A stretch of DNA of 64,000 nucleotides, from the NCBI GenBank assembly GCA_007859745.1, contig SMLU01000001.1, positions 124,001-188,000 on the forward strand. Reading direction: 5' to 3'. The DNA comes from Phycisphaerae bacterium RAS1. Lineage in GTDB: Bacteria; Planctomycetota; Phycisphaerae; UBA1845; Fen-1342. The notes under the pieces were generated by a model that saw only the letters and a list, made by a program, of their open reading frames with translations, was not told where the DNA came from and ran no database searches. Every line of letters starts with the position of its first letter. The first letter of the stretch is position 1. A program made the translations under genes and the position numbers. This document shows, one piece after another, positions 26,314-34,455 of the stretch.

Positions 26314-27606
26314 ATGAACCGTCGCTCACACGGTCCGCCGCGCAGGCCGCCGCCGGAGAGTCAGCCGCCGGACGCCGCCGAATCGCCGTCGGCGCCGCCG
26401 TCGGGTGCGCGCCAATCGCCATGGGTCGTGCTGCGCTCCGCCACGTTTCATCCGTTCATCTTCCGCCGCATGATCGGGCACGTCGATCCGGCCGCCCGGC
26501 CCGGAGACGTGGTGAGCGTGTACGACAAGTCGAACGCGCTCTTCGGCCGCGGGCTCTTCAATCCCAAGTCTGAAATCGTCATTCGCATGCTGCTGCACGG
26601 CGACGCCGCGGCCGACGACGCCTTCTGGCAGGCGAAGCTGAAGCAGGCGATCGACCTGCGGCGGCAGCTCCGGCTGCACGAGCAGACGGACGCCTATCGC
26701 CTTGTGCACGCCGAGGGTGATGGGCTATCCGGGCTGATTGTCGAGCGCTATGCGGACTGCCTGGTTCTCGAGCTGTTCTCGCTGGGGATGTTCCAGCGGG
26801 CCGAGCAGATCGCGTCCTGGGTGGCGGCGGAACTCGGACCGCCGGCCAGCCTCGACCGCCCCGGTCGGGCGGGCGAGAACTGGCATGTTCTGATGCGGGC
26901 GGATGGCCGGGTTGAACACATGGAGGGCTTTCGCGTCCGGCCGCAGAAAGACGCCGTCCCGCCCGGCGTCGTGATTCGCGAGCACGGCATCCGCTACCGC
27001 GTGGACATGGCCGGCGGACACAAGACCGGGTTCTTCTGCGATCAGCGCGAGAACCGCCGACGGCTGGCGGGGCTGTGTGCAGAGGCGAGCGTGCTGGACG
27101 TCTGCTGCTACACCGGAGGATTCGGATTGGCGGCGCGGCTTCTCGGCACGGCGCGGGACGTGACGTGCGTCGATCTGGACGAGGCCGCGCTCGTGCTGGC
27201 CAGGGAGAACGCCAATCTGAACCAGGCCCGAATCGACATTGTGCACTCAGATGCGTTCGTCTACCTGCGGCAGATGACGGCGAATCGGCGGCAGTATGAC
27301 GTAGTCGTGCTAGACCCGCCCAAACTCGCCCGCACGCGCGACGAATACGAGGATGCCCTGCGAAAGTACTTTGATCTGAACCAGGTCGCCGCCGGCGTCG
27401 TCCGCCCCGGCGGCGTGCTGCTGACGTGCAGTTGCAGCGGGCTCGTCTCGCAGGGCGTTTTCATCGAGCTGGTTCACAAGGCGGTTCGCCGGGCCGGACG
27501 GGCCGCGCAGCTCTTCGATGTCAGCGGCGCCGGGCCGGATCATCCGGTGATGCTGAACTGCCCGGAGTCGGCGTACTTGAAGGCGCTGTGGCTGAGGGTG
27601 ATCTGA
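26314..27606 (+). CDS. 23S rRNA (cytosine-C5)-methyltransferase, RlmI-like
   Basis: 430 residues. A Pro/Ser-rich N-terminal tail precedes a PUA-like domain (HPFIFRRMIGHVDPAARPGDVVSVYD) and an EEHEY-like middle region with GLSGLIVERYADCLVLE. The SAM-binding core is VLDVCCYTGGFGLAARLLG, with the motif IV region VVLDPPKLARTRDEYEDALRKY and a cysteine pair in LLTCSCSGLVS. The substrate base is assigned by family resemblance only. ATG 26314 was chosen because the sequence further upstream is repeat DNA. Confidence 0.88.
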   Translation: MNRRSHGPPRRPPPESQPPDAAESPSAPPSGARQSPWVVLRSATFHPFIFRRMIGHVDPAARPGDVVSVYDKSNALFGRGLFNPKSEIVIRMLLHGDAAADDAFWQAKLKQAIDLRRQLRLHEQTDAYRLVHAEGDGLSGLIVERYADCLVLELFSLGMFQRAEQIASWVAAELGPPASLDRPGRAGENWHVLMRADGRVEHMEGFRVRPQKDAVPPGVVIREHGIRYRVDMAGGHKTGFFCDQRENRRRLAGLCAEASVLDVCCYTGGFGLAARLLGTARDVTCVDLDEAALVLARENANLNQARIDIVHSDAFVYLRQMTANRRQYDVVVLDPPKLARTRDEYEDALRKYFDLNQVAAGVVRPGGVLLTCSCSGLVSQGVFIELVHKAVRRAGRAAQLFDVSGAGPDHPVMLNCPESAYLKALWLRVI

Positions 27607-27687
27607 AGTCGTGTCCGGGTCGGTCGGGCCTTCGTGCGTGCGCATCGCTCAGAGGTCGCGGCGCGCTCGGGTGCGCTTGAGGTACGC

Positions 27688-29886
27688 ATGATTGCCGTGA
27701 TGCTCTTTGTCCTCGCCGACGTCCTGCCGCTCGTCGTCGTCGATCACGACGACTTTCTGATCGAGCGCTCCTGCCGCGTGACGTTTGCGTCGGCGTCGCT
27801 CATCGACGCCGACGGCGACGGGGTCATTCGCGTCACGAAGCCTGACGTCACGATCGAGTTTGAGCCGGGCGCCGTTCTCAGCGGCGACGCGAATGTCCCC
27901 GACGATCAGCGGCGCGGCTGTGGTATTCGCGTTGATGGAAAAAGCGGCGTGACCGTTCGCGGGGCGCGGGTTCGCGCGTATGCGTGCGGCATCTGGGCGA
28001 GCGGGGCCGATGGGCTGACGCTGGAAGACTGCGACGCCTCCAGCAATCGCCGCGATCGGCTCAAATCCACGCCGATGGCTGAGGACGCCGGCGACTGGCT
28101 ATGGCCGCATGACAATGACACCGGCCAGTGGCGGACGAAATACGGGGCGGGCGTGTGCATCGAGTCGAGCCGCGACGTGACGGTGCGAGGCTGCCGCGTG
28201 AACGGCGGGCAGAACGGGCTGATTCTCGATCGGGTCGAGAACGCGCGCGTCTATGACAACGACTTCTCGTTCAACAGCGGATGGGGGCTGGCGCTGTGGC
28301 GCACCAGCCGGTGCGTGATCACGCGCAACGCGATGAACTTCTGCATCCGCGGATACAGCGATGGCGTCTACAACCGCGGCCAGGATTCGGCGGGGATTCT
28401 GATGTTTGAGCAATGCTGCGAGAACACGATCGCCGAGAATTCGGCCACGCATTGCGGCGACGGGCTGTTCGCGTTCGCCGGGCGCGAGGCGCTGGGCGAG
28501 TCCGGCGAGCACCCGCCCGAGTGGCACCGGCGTCGCGGCTGCAACGGCAACCTGATCATCAACAACGATTTTTCATACGCGGCGGCGCACGGGCTGGAGC
28601 TGACGTTCTCATTTGACAACCGCATCATCGGGAACCGGCTGGTGGGCAATTGCATCTGCGGCATCTGGGGCGGGTATTCGCAGGACACGCTCATTTCTGG
28701 CAATGAAATATCCTGCAACGGCGATCGCGGGTACGGAGCAGAGCGCGGCGGGGTGAACATCGAGCACGGCCGGCGGAATTCGATCGTCTCCAACCGGTTT
28801 TTCGGGAATGCGTGCGGAGTGCATCTGTGGTGGGACGCGGATGAGGGGATCGCGGCGCGGCCATGGGCCAAGGAGAACGGCGTCGCCAGCGATGGGAATC
28901 TTGTCGCGGGCAACCGCTTCGAGGGCGGTTTGCTGGGGCTGCATCTGCGCGGCTCGCAGAAGCTGCGGCTGGCGGCGAACGAGTTTGTGAACGTCGTCCG
29001 GCAGTCGGACGTGGATGCCGTCGCGGAATTTCAAACGCAGGACTCGTGGCAGGCGCCCGAGCCGGCGACGCCCGCGTACTCAGTTCTGGGAGAGAAGCAG
29101 CCGCGAGCGGAGGCGGCGAAGGTCGCGGCGTGTGATGTGTCGCCGCGGCGGCGGATGATCATCACCGAGTGGGGACCGTGGAACGGGACGGACCGCATGG
29201 CGCAGGTCATTGCCGAGAGCGGAAACTGCACGACGCTGCGGCTGCTCGGTTGCAGTGAGATCCCGGAGGTCACCGTCACCGGCGGCCGCGGCGTATCGGC
29301 CAAGCCCCGCCTGGAAGACGGCTTCGCGCTGGTCGATGCGTGTTTTCCGCCCGGTTGGTCCGACGCCGTGTTTCGATTCAAGGCGGGCCGCGAGGAGTGG
29401 TCAATCGCGCTGCAGCGCCTGGTCGTCGACTGGAACGCGATCTTCTTTCTCTGGACGGAAGACGCCGATCCGCGCGAGAAGCTCGCCCAATGGCGCGATC
29501 TGGCACGCAGTCCGGCTGCGGTGCGAACGGCGATTCGGGGCGGGCTGACGCTGCCCTTCGGCCACGGCGGGCCGGGCTCGCTCAAGCCGCGGCTCGACCT
29601 TGGCGACGCGAAGCTTGCGGCGGACCGCTTCGGATGCATTGCGGAGACGCGCGTGCGGCTCGACGCCGGCGCGTGGCGCGTGCGGACGCGCAGCGACGAC
29701 GGCGTGCGGGTGATCGTGGACGGCCGGCCGGTGGTGGAGAACTGGACGTGGCACGTGCCGACCGTTGACACGGGTGAATTTGAGCTGAGCGGCGCGAAGG
29801 ACGTGCAGATCGTCGTCGAGTATTTCGAGATCGACGGCTATGCGACGCTGGAATTCGAGCTCGCGCCGGTCCGCGGACGTGATTGA
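27688..29886 (+). CDS. Exported right-handed beta-helix protein with C-terminal PA14-like domain
   Basis: 732 residues. A short hydrophobic leader (MIAVMLFVLADVLPLVVV) suggests export. Residues 90-470 contain many parallel beta-helix coils of the NosD/pectate-lyase-like type, with repeated NxI/NxF ladders such as RVYDNDFSFNSGWGLALW and NTIAENSATHCGDGLF. The last 120 residues (YRVRTRSDDGVRVIVDG-like text: WRVRTRSDDGVRVIVDGRP) fit a PA14 carbohydrate-binding domain. A polysaccharide-binding or -degrading role is plausible; no catalytic site was identified. The gene ends 68 bases before paaB but is functionally unrelated. Confidence 0.8.
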   Translation: MIAVMLFVLADVLPLVVVDHDDFLIERSCRVTFASASLIDADGDGVIRVTKPDVTIEFEPGAVLSGDANVPDDQRRGCGIRVDGKSGVTVRGARVRAYACGIWASGADGLTLEDCDASSNRRDRLKSTPMAEDAGDWLWPHDNDTGQWRTKYGAGVCIESSRDVTVRGCRVNGGQNGLILDRVENARVYDNDFSFNSGWGLALWRTSRCVITRNAMNFCIRGYSDGVYNRGQDSAGILMFEQCCENTIAENSATHCGDGLFAFAGREALGESGEHPPEWHRRRGCNGNLIINNDFSYAAAHGLELTFSFDNRIIGNRLVGNCICGIWGGYSQDTLISGNEISCNGDRGYGAERGGVNIEHGRRNSIVSNRFFGNACGVHLWWDADEGIAARPWAKENGVASDGNLVAGNRFEGGLLGLHLRGSQKLRLAANEFVNVVRQSDVDAVAEFQTQDSWQAPEPATPAYSVLGEKQPRAEAAKVAACDVSPRRRMIITEWGPWNGTDRMAQVIAESGNCTTLRLLGCSEIPEVTVTGGRGVSAKPRLEDGFALVDACFPPGWSDAVFRFKAGREEWSIALQRLVVDWNAIFFLWTEDADPREKLAQWRDLARSPAAVRTAIRGGLTLPFGHGGPGSLKPRLDLGDAKLAADRFGCIAETRVRLDAGAWRVRTRSDDGVRVIVDGRPVVENWTWHVPTVDTGEFELSGAKDVQIVVEYFEIDGYATLEFELAPVRGRD

Positions 29887-29954
29887 GCCGCGGTATACTC
29901 CGGTTGGCGCGCTTCGCTCAACGCGCAAGCGCACCGCCGGACGGAGGTGTCGAC

Positions 29955-30344
29955 GTGTCGAAAATCCGCGAGAACGTCCCGCTGAAGGCCTCCGAGCTAG
30001 AATCTCCGGCCGAGGGCGACTTGAAGGCCTATGAGGTGTTCATTCAGCTCGAGCGCGGCAAGCCGCACGTGCACGCCGGCGGCCTCGACGCGCCGGATGA
30101 CGAGATGGCCCTTTTGTTCGCGCGCGAGCACTACGGGCGCGACCAACCCTGCGTGCAGGTCTGGGTGGTGCCGCGCGACGCCATTCGCCGCACGAATTAC
30201 GACGAGGACGTGGTGTTCCGGCTGTCGGACCAGTCGTATCGGCAGGCGAAGGGGTACCTGGACGTGCGCAAGAAGTGGGAGACGTTCCGCGCTCGGAAGG
30301 CTGTCGATGAGTATCAGAAGGATGACTTGAAGGAAGCGTTTTGA
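29955..30344 (+). CDS. paaB: Phenylacetyl-CoA epoxidase subunit PaaB-like
   Basis: 129 residues. YEVFIQLERGKPHVHAGGLDAPDDEMALLFARE is the characteristic PaaB core (broken here into GKPHVHAGG and the ALLFAREHYGR helix). In known systems PaaB bridges PaaA-PaaC heterodimers of the ring 1,2-epoxidase. The GTG at 29955 is set by GGAGGTG at 29943-29949; the longer frame upstream has no such site. It is followed by paaC and paaD, but the catalytic paaA and the reductase paaE are not adjacent. Confidence 0.85.
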   Translation: MSKIRENVPLKASELESPAEGDLKAYEVFIQLERGKPHVHAGGLDAPDDEMALLFAREHYGRDQPCVQVWVVPRDAIRRTNYDEDVVFRLSDQSYRQAKGYLDVRKKWETFRARKAVDEYQKDDLKEAF

Positions 30345-30409
30345 GGCGTGTCGCGGAATCAGCTTCTGCTCCCGCGCCATTGCGGCCCTGATCGCGAGTT
30401 GGAACAGAG

Positions 30410-31192
30410 ATGGAAACAATCACTGCCGATCTGCGGCAACCCCTGTGCGAGCTGCTTCTGAGCATCGCCGACGACAAGTTCCTTCTTGGCCACCGCAACG
30501 CCGACTGGACCGGCCTGGCGCCGATTCTTGAAGAGGACATCGCCTTCTCGTCGATGGCCCAGGACGAAATCTCGCACGCCGGCGCGCTCTTCCAGTTCAT
30601 CGCGGGCGTCCGCGGCGACACGACCGCCGATCGGCTGGCGTTCGGGCGCAGCCCGGCGGACTACCGCTGCGCCGCAATCGTTGAGGTCGGAGACGATTTC
30701 GACTGGGCGGTGGCCATCGTGCGCCAGTTTTTCTGCGACCACTTTGACAATCTGCGGCTGGCGCGGCTGGCGGCGTCGAATCACAGGCCGCTGGCGGCGC
30801 TGGCGGCGCGGCTGCGGGCCGAAGAGGCGATGCACGTCACGCACGCTGATTCGTGGATCCGCCGCCTGGGCCGCGGCGGGCAGGACGCGCGCGAGCGGAT
30901 GCAGGCGGCCTTCGACAAGCTTGCGCCTCTGGCGACCAGCCTGCTCGAGCCGACCGACGGCGTCACGGCACTCGAAGCAGCGGGTCTCTACCCGAAAGCG
31001 GCCGGCGACATGTTCGCCTACTGGGCCGGCAACCTCTCCGGCGTCGTGGCCGACGCCCACCTGCGGCTGGAACTCACGCCGCCGCCGGCCGAGTACGTCG
31101 GCGGACGCCGCGGCCGGCACACGGCGGAGTTTGCGGCGGTGCTGGCGGAGCTTACGGAAGTGTCGGCCGTGGAGCCGGAGGCGTCGTGGTGA
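30410..31192 (+). CDS. paaC: Phenylacetyl-CoA epoxidase subunit PaaC-like
   Basis: 260 residues, ferritin-like four-helix fold. Diagnostic segments are LLSIADDKFLLGHRNADWTG, EEDIAFSSMAQDEISHAG and LRAEEAMHVTHADSWIRRL. In the characterised complex PaaC is the structural partner of the diiron subunit PaaA. With paaA absent from this locus it may serve a distant paaA or a different oxygenase. Spaced 65 bases from paaB and 12 bases from paaD, so an operon is likely. Confidence 0.88.
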   Translation: METITADLRQPLCELLLSIADDKFLLGHRNADWTGLAPILEEDIAFSSMAQDEISHAGALFQFIAGVRGDTTADRLAFGRSPADYRCAAIVEVGDDFDWAVAIVRQFFCDHFDNLRLARLAASNHRPLAALAARLRAEEAMHVTHADSWIRRLGRGGQDARERMQAAFDKLAPLATSLLEPTDGVTALEAAGLYPKAAGDMFAYWAGNLSGVVADAHLRLELTPPPAEYVGGRRGRHTAEFAAVLAELTEVSAVEPEASW

Positions 31193-31204
31193 GGTCTGGC
31201 GGTC

Positions 31205-31732
31205 ATGCTGAGCGTTGAATCCGTCTTTGCTGCGCTGCGCGACGTGAACGATCCCGAGATGCCAATCAACATCGTCGATCTCGGCATTGTCGAGGCGGTG
31301 CGGCTTGCGCGGGATGCGGAGATTGAGATTGACGTGACGCCGACCTTTGTCGGTTGCCCGGCGCTGCCGGTGATCGAGTCTGATATTCGCCGGCGGGTTG
31401 CGGCGCTGCCGGGCGTTTCGCGGGTGCGCGTGTCGTTTGTATACGACCCGCCCTGGTCGGTGGATCGGATCAGCGCGGCGGGTCGCGAGTCTCTGGCGCG
31501 GGTCGGCATCACGGTGCCGCAGCCGGGCAGCGCCTGCTCAAGCGGCGCGTTGCCGGACGAGCGTCGGCTGGTGCCGCTGAGTATCGGCGGCGACCCGCGC
31601 GACGCGGTCGCCTGCCCGCTGTGCGGTTCGGCTGACACGTCGCTGGAGAGCGCGTTCGGGCCGACGCGCTGCAAGATGATCTACTACTGCGAACGCTGCC
31701 GGAACCAATTCGAGCACATGAAACGCGTTTAG
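31205..31732 (+). CDS. paaD: PaaD-like maturation protein (MIP18/DUF59 domain plus zinc ribbon)
   Basis: 175 residues. The N-terminal MIP18 domain shows LRDVNDPEMPINIVDLGIVE and TFVGCPALPVIESDI; the C-terminal zinc ribbon has CPLCGS and CERCRNQFEHMKRV. PaaD is required for phenylacetyl-CoA epoxidase assembly, probably in metal or Fe-S maturation. The cysteine pairs are intact. It ends the paaBCD operon and is convergent with the secreted-protein operon that follows. Confidence 0.9.
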   Translation: MLSVESVFAALRDVNDPEMPINIVDLGIVEAVRLARDAEIEIDVTPTFVGCPALPVIESDIRRRVAALPGVSRVRVSFVYDPPWSVDRISAAGRESLARVGITVPQPGSACSSGALPDERRLVPLSIGGDPRDAVACPLCGSADTSLESAFGPTRCKMIYYCERCRNQFEHMKRV

Positions 31733-31840
31733 ACGCCCGTTGAAAAATGTAGCCCGGCCGCCATCGGCCAGTTCTCCGCGAGATAAAGCGCACAGTTCGG
31801 GCGTGGATGTGGTGTTTTTCCCTCCAGTTTGCGCCCGGTT

Positions 31841-32362
31841 TCAATAGAGAATGCAAGGCGACGTGATCGAGAACGACCCGCGCACCAGCAGCGGCGATTC
31901 GACGGTCAGCCGGTAGTCGTGGTTGCCGACGACTTCGATGATCGCCGGGCCGAGGCTGTCAAACAGGCTGGCCTGCAGCGAGCCGTTGCCGCCCAGCTTG
32001 ACGGACGAATTCACCACCAGCCGGGGCGTGACGCTGGAGGGCTTGGAGAATTCGATCCGGCCGTTGACGGTGACGCGTTGCGTATTGCTGGCGCTGTAGG
32101 CGATCGAGAGGTCCTTGCCCTTGATCGCCAGGACGCCGCCGGAATTCACCGTGACGGCGAAGGCGGCTTCGTTCGAGTTCTCGACGCGGCAGGTCTGGCC
32201 GTTGAGGATCGTCGCAGTGTCGCCAGATCCCGGTCGCCCTGCCGGAGACCAATTCTCCGTCTGGCTCCAGTCACCGGCGGTCACGGCGAACGTAAAGTCT
32301 GTGGCGTACGCGGTGACCGCAGTCATTGTCAACACGAGTGGAATGATGGATGCGCGTTTCAT
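31841..32362 (-). CDS. Small secreted beta-rich protein
   Basis: 173 residues. MKRASIIPLVLTMTAVTAYA is a signal peptide. The mature part (GDWSQTENWSPAGRPGSGDT, then alternating short strands) resembles the repeats found in planctomycete extracellular beta-helix or autotransporter-associated proteins. The start at 32362 has AGGAG eight bases upstream and shares four bases (ATGA) with the stop of the preceding dockerin gene, so the two are translationally coupled. Function unknown. Confidence 0.75.
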   Translation of the reverse strand: MKRASIIPLVLTMTAVTAYATDFTFAVTAGDWSQTENWSPAGRPGSGDTATILNGQTCRVENSNEAAFAVTVNSGGVLAIKGKDLSIAYSASNTQRVTVNGRIEFSKPSSVTPRLVVNSSVKLGGNGSLQASLFDSLGPAIIEVVGNHDYRLTVESPLLVRGSFSITSPCILY

Positions 32363-33681
32363 GGCTTGTACTCCTGATCAGGAGAGAAGGCCGCGCCGGA
32401 CGGTCGAAAGGGTGCCCAGTTCGGTCTCTGAAGCGATGGTTCATGTGGTGAAGACGTTGCGGACGCACATTGCACGGTGCTCGTCATGCGGCCCGCGGCA
32501 ACGATGTCTACAAACGGGTTGATGTCAAGGATGTTGACATTCCCGTCGCCATTGGTGTCGGCCAGCAGCGGGTCGCAGTAGTGTGCTTCTGAGTAGGCGA
32601 CGGCATCTTCGAGCGCCAAGACGAAGGGATTGACGTCGAGGATGTTCACGGCGCCGTCGCAGTTGAGGTCACCGAGCGGATACCGCCGGTTGTACGCCGC
32701 CGCGACCTGAAACGGCGTCCCGGCGCTCCACCCGATCTCGCCCAAGTCGTTGATTCGACCGTCGACGTTCCAGAAAGCGTCGAACGTCATCTGGCGCAGC
32801 GTGCCGTTCACGAGTGACCACATCTGCCAGGTTTGGTTCTCCTCGTGCCATCGATTGCATGCGATGTCGCCGCGAAGGTTGATGGCCGCGTTCGCACACG
32901 AGTTGATTGCGACGCTCGTTACGCCGTTTTCCCACCGGAGGATCTCGAACCGGTCGGCGGACGGGCGCCATTGCCAAGTGCAGATGCCGACGTTGTTGAT
33001 ATCTGGCACCTGCGGTTCGATGAGGTTTTGCGTGAGTTGCGTGACCTGACCATCAGCGTACCGCATGATCTCCGCAGTCCAGGGATTGTCGCAATCGTTG
33101 TAGCGCGTCCAAATGACTTGATCCAGATCGTTCAGGCGGGCGCCCTGGTTGTTGAATCCGTCCTGGCTGAGTTTCTGCTGCGTCATGCCGTCGTAGAAGT
33201 AGATATCGCTGTCGGCGTTGGCGCAGCCCTGCGGAAGGCGCTTGTTCCAGACCATGTGCCCCAGGTTGTTGATCTTGGGCGCATAGTCCTGAAAAGCGTC
33301 ATTGGTAATCAACGTGATCTGGTCATTCTTGTACATCGCTACTTCGAGCGTTCCGCCCGGGCCGACGCCGCGGCTCCAGACGATCGTCCCGTCATCGTTG
33401 ATGTCGGGAAACTCGTCGCGGTAGGTGTCGAGCGTGAGCTGGTAGATCACGCCGTTGTCATACAGCATGATCTCCGACGTGTTCGGATCGTCCCATACGA
33501 AGCGCGTCGAGAAGACGATCTGGCTGTGATTGTTGATCGCGCCCACGCGGTTGAAGTACGTCCAGTCGGTCAGGTATTCGCGGTGATAGCCCGGAGGCGT
33601 CTGGGCCGCGGACAGCGCCGCCAATGCCAGGCACAGCGCCGCTCCGAACGCTCCGCGCATGGATATGGATGCGTGTTTCAT
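32359..33681 (-). CDS. Secreted repeat protein with dockerin-like C-terminal loops
   Basis: 440 residues. A signal peptide (ISMRGAFGAALCLALAALSAA) is followed by six or seven repeats of about 50 residues with cores such as INDDGTIVWSRG, INNLGHMVWNKR and INDLGEIGWSAG, consistent with a beta-propeller. Near the C-terminus are two dockerin-like calcium loops (GDLNCDGAVNILDVNPFV and DTNGDGNVNILDINPFVDIV). Unlike the other two dockerin proteins here it continues about 50 residues past the second loop. ATG 33681 has GGAG upstream; an ATG 15 bases earlier does not. Function unknown, extracellular. Confidence 0.82.
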   Translation of the reverse strand: MKHASISMRGAFGAALCLALAALSAAQTPPGYHREYLTDWTYFNRVGAINNHSQIVFSTRFVWDDPNTSEIMLYDNGVIYQLTLDTYRDEFPDINDDGTIVWSRGVGPGGTLEVAMYKNDQITLITNDAFQDYAPKINNLGHMVWNKRLPQGCANADSDIYFYDGMTQQKLSQDGFNNQGARLNDLDQVIWTRYNDCDNPWTAEIMRYADGQVTQLTQNLIEPQVPDINNVGICTWQWRPSADRFEILRWENGVTSVAINSCANAAINLRGDIACNRWHEENQTWQMWSLVNGTLRQMTFDAFWNVDGRINDLGEIGWSAGTPFQVAAAYNRRYPLGDLNCDGAVNILDVNPFVLALEDAVAYSEAHYCDPLLADTNGDGNVNILDINPFVDIVAAGRMTSTVQCASATSSPHEPSLQRPNWAPFRPSGAAFSPDQEYKP

Positions 33682-33718
33682 GATTGTGGTCTCCATTTGG
33701 ATTCGGTCCGCGACGCGT

Positions 33719-34117
33719 TCACGGGTTGTCCGGCGGCTCCGGCGGCGTGTGCGGAAACGTCACGATCACGCCGTCATCGACCGTCACCACTGTATCGCGG
33801 CTGGCCGTGCCGGCGACATAAAACAGACGTACACTCACCGTCTGGTCGTCGCCGGTGACGTCCGTGTCGGCCTCGATCGACAGCGTATCGATCGTCACGG
33901 ACTTCAGCACGATTTGCGTCGACTCCAGCACCGGCAAGATCAGGGCCACGTCCTCGCTCGCCTGCGGAACGCAGTTCTGCGGCGAACCGATCGGCTTCCA
34001 GTTGTCGCAGGAGTCCCAACCGTAGCCGCTGGTCGGGCTCCATTTGTACACCGACGCCGACGCCAGCGGCGTCAGCAGCATCACCGTGATCGCGAGAAAT
34101 CGCTTGGGACGGAGCAT
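33719..34117 (-). CDS. Small secreted protein, similar in style to the 31841-32362 product
   Basis: 132 residues. Signal peptide MLRPKRFLAITVMLLTPLASA, then YKWSPTSGYGWDSCDNWKPI, which recalls the GDWSQTENWSP opening of the third gene of this operon. The C-terminus is proline-rich. First gene of the three-gene secreted operon, 37 bases from the next start. Function unknown. The 338 bases upstream (34118-34455) hold no recognisable gene or repeat family member. Confidence 0.7.
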   Translation of the reverse strand: MLRPKRFLAITVMLLTPLASASVYKWSPTSGYGWDSCDNWKPIGSPQNCVPQASEDVALILPVLESTQIVLKSVTIDTLSIEADTDVTGDDQTVSVRLFYVAGTASRDTVVTVDDGVIVTFPHTPPEPPDNP

Positions 34118-34455
34118 GGTGTTCCGACTTCTTTCCGGCCGCCCCGAACACCCGCCACGTCAGGCGGGCAGACCATTTGCCCCTGCGTTCGTACCTGGCG
34201 CACGACCCGCTTTGAGGCGACCAATCCGATGGGAGCCGCGTACTCAAGCCCCCGGATGGGGGAGATGCCGGCAAGTCGCGTGCCGCGCTGCAGGTAGTGC
34301 GATTTCCCCATTCCCGCCGCAGATTCCGGGTTGCGGCACTTCGTGGGTCGGCGACCGGCTGCGTGAATTGACGCAGCGGTGGGTCAAATCACGCGGAGTT
34401 TCATTGCTCCCACGAAGCGCGCGGCGGCATGCGAAAGACGGGCGACCGGCATCGG

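Noticed and set aside
34118-34455. A possible cyclic-di-GMP riboswitch on the minus strand (CGCAGGGGCAAATGG)
   Set aside because: Only one short resemblance to the GEMM-I core is present; the second conserved GACGCAAAGCC-like block and the tetraloop receptor are missing.
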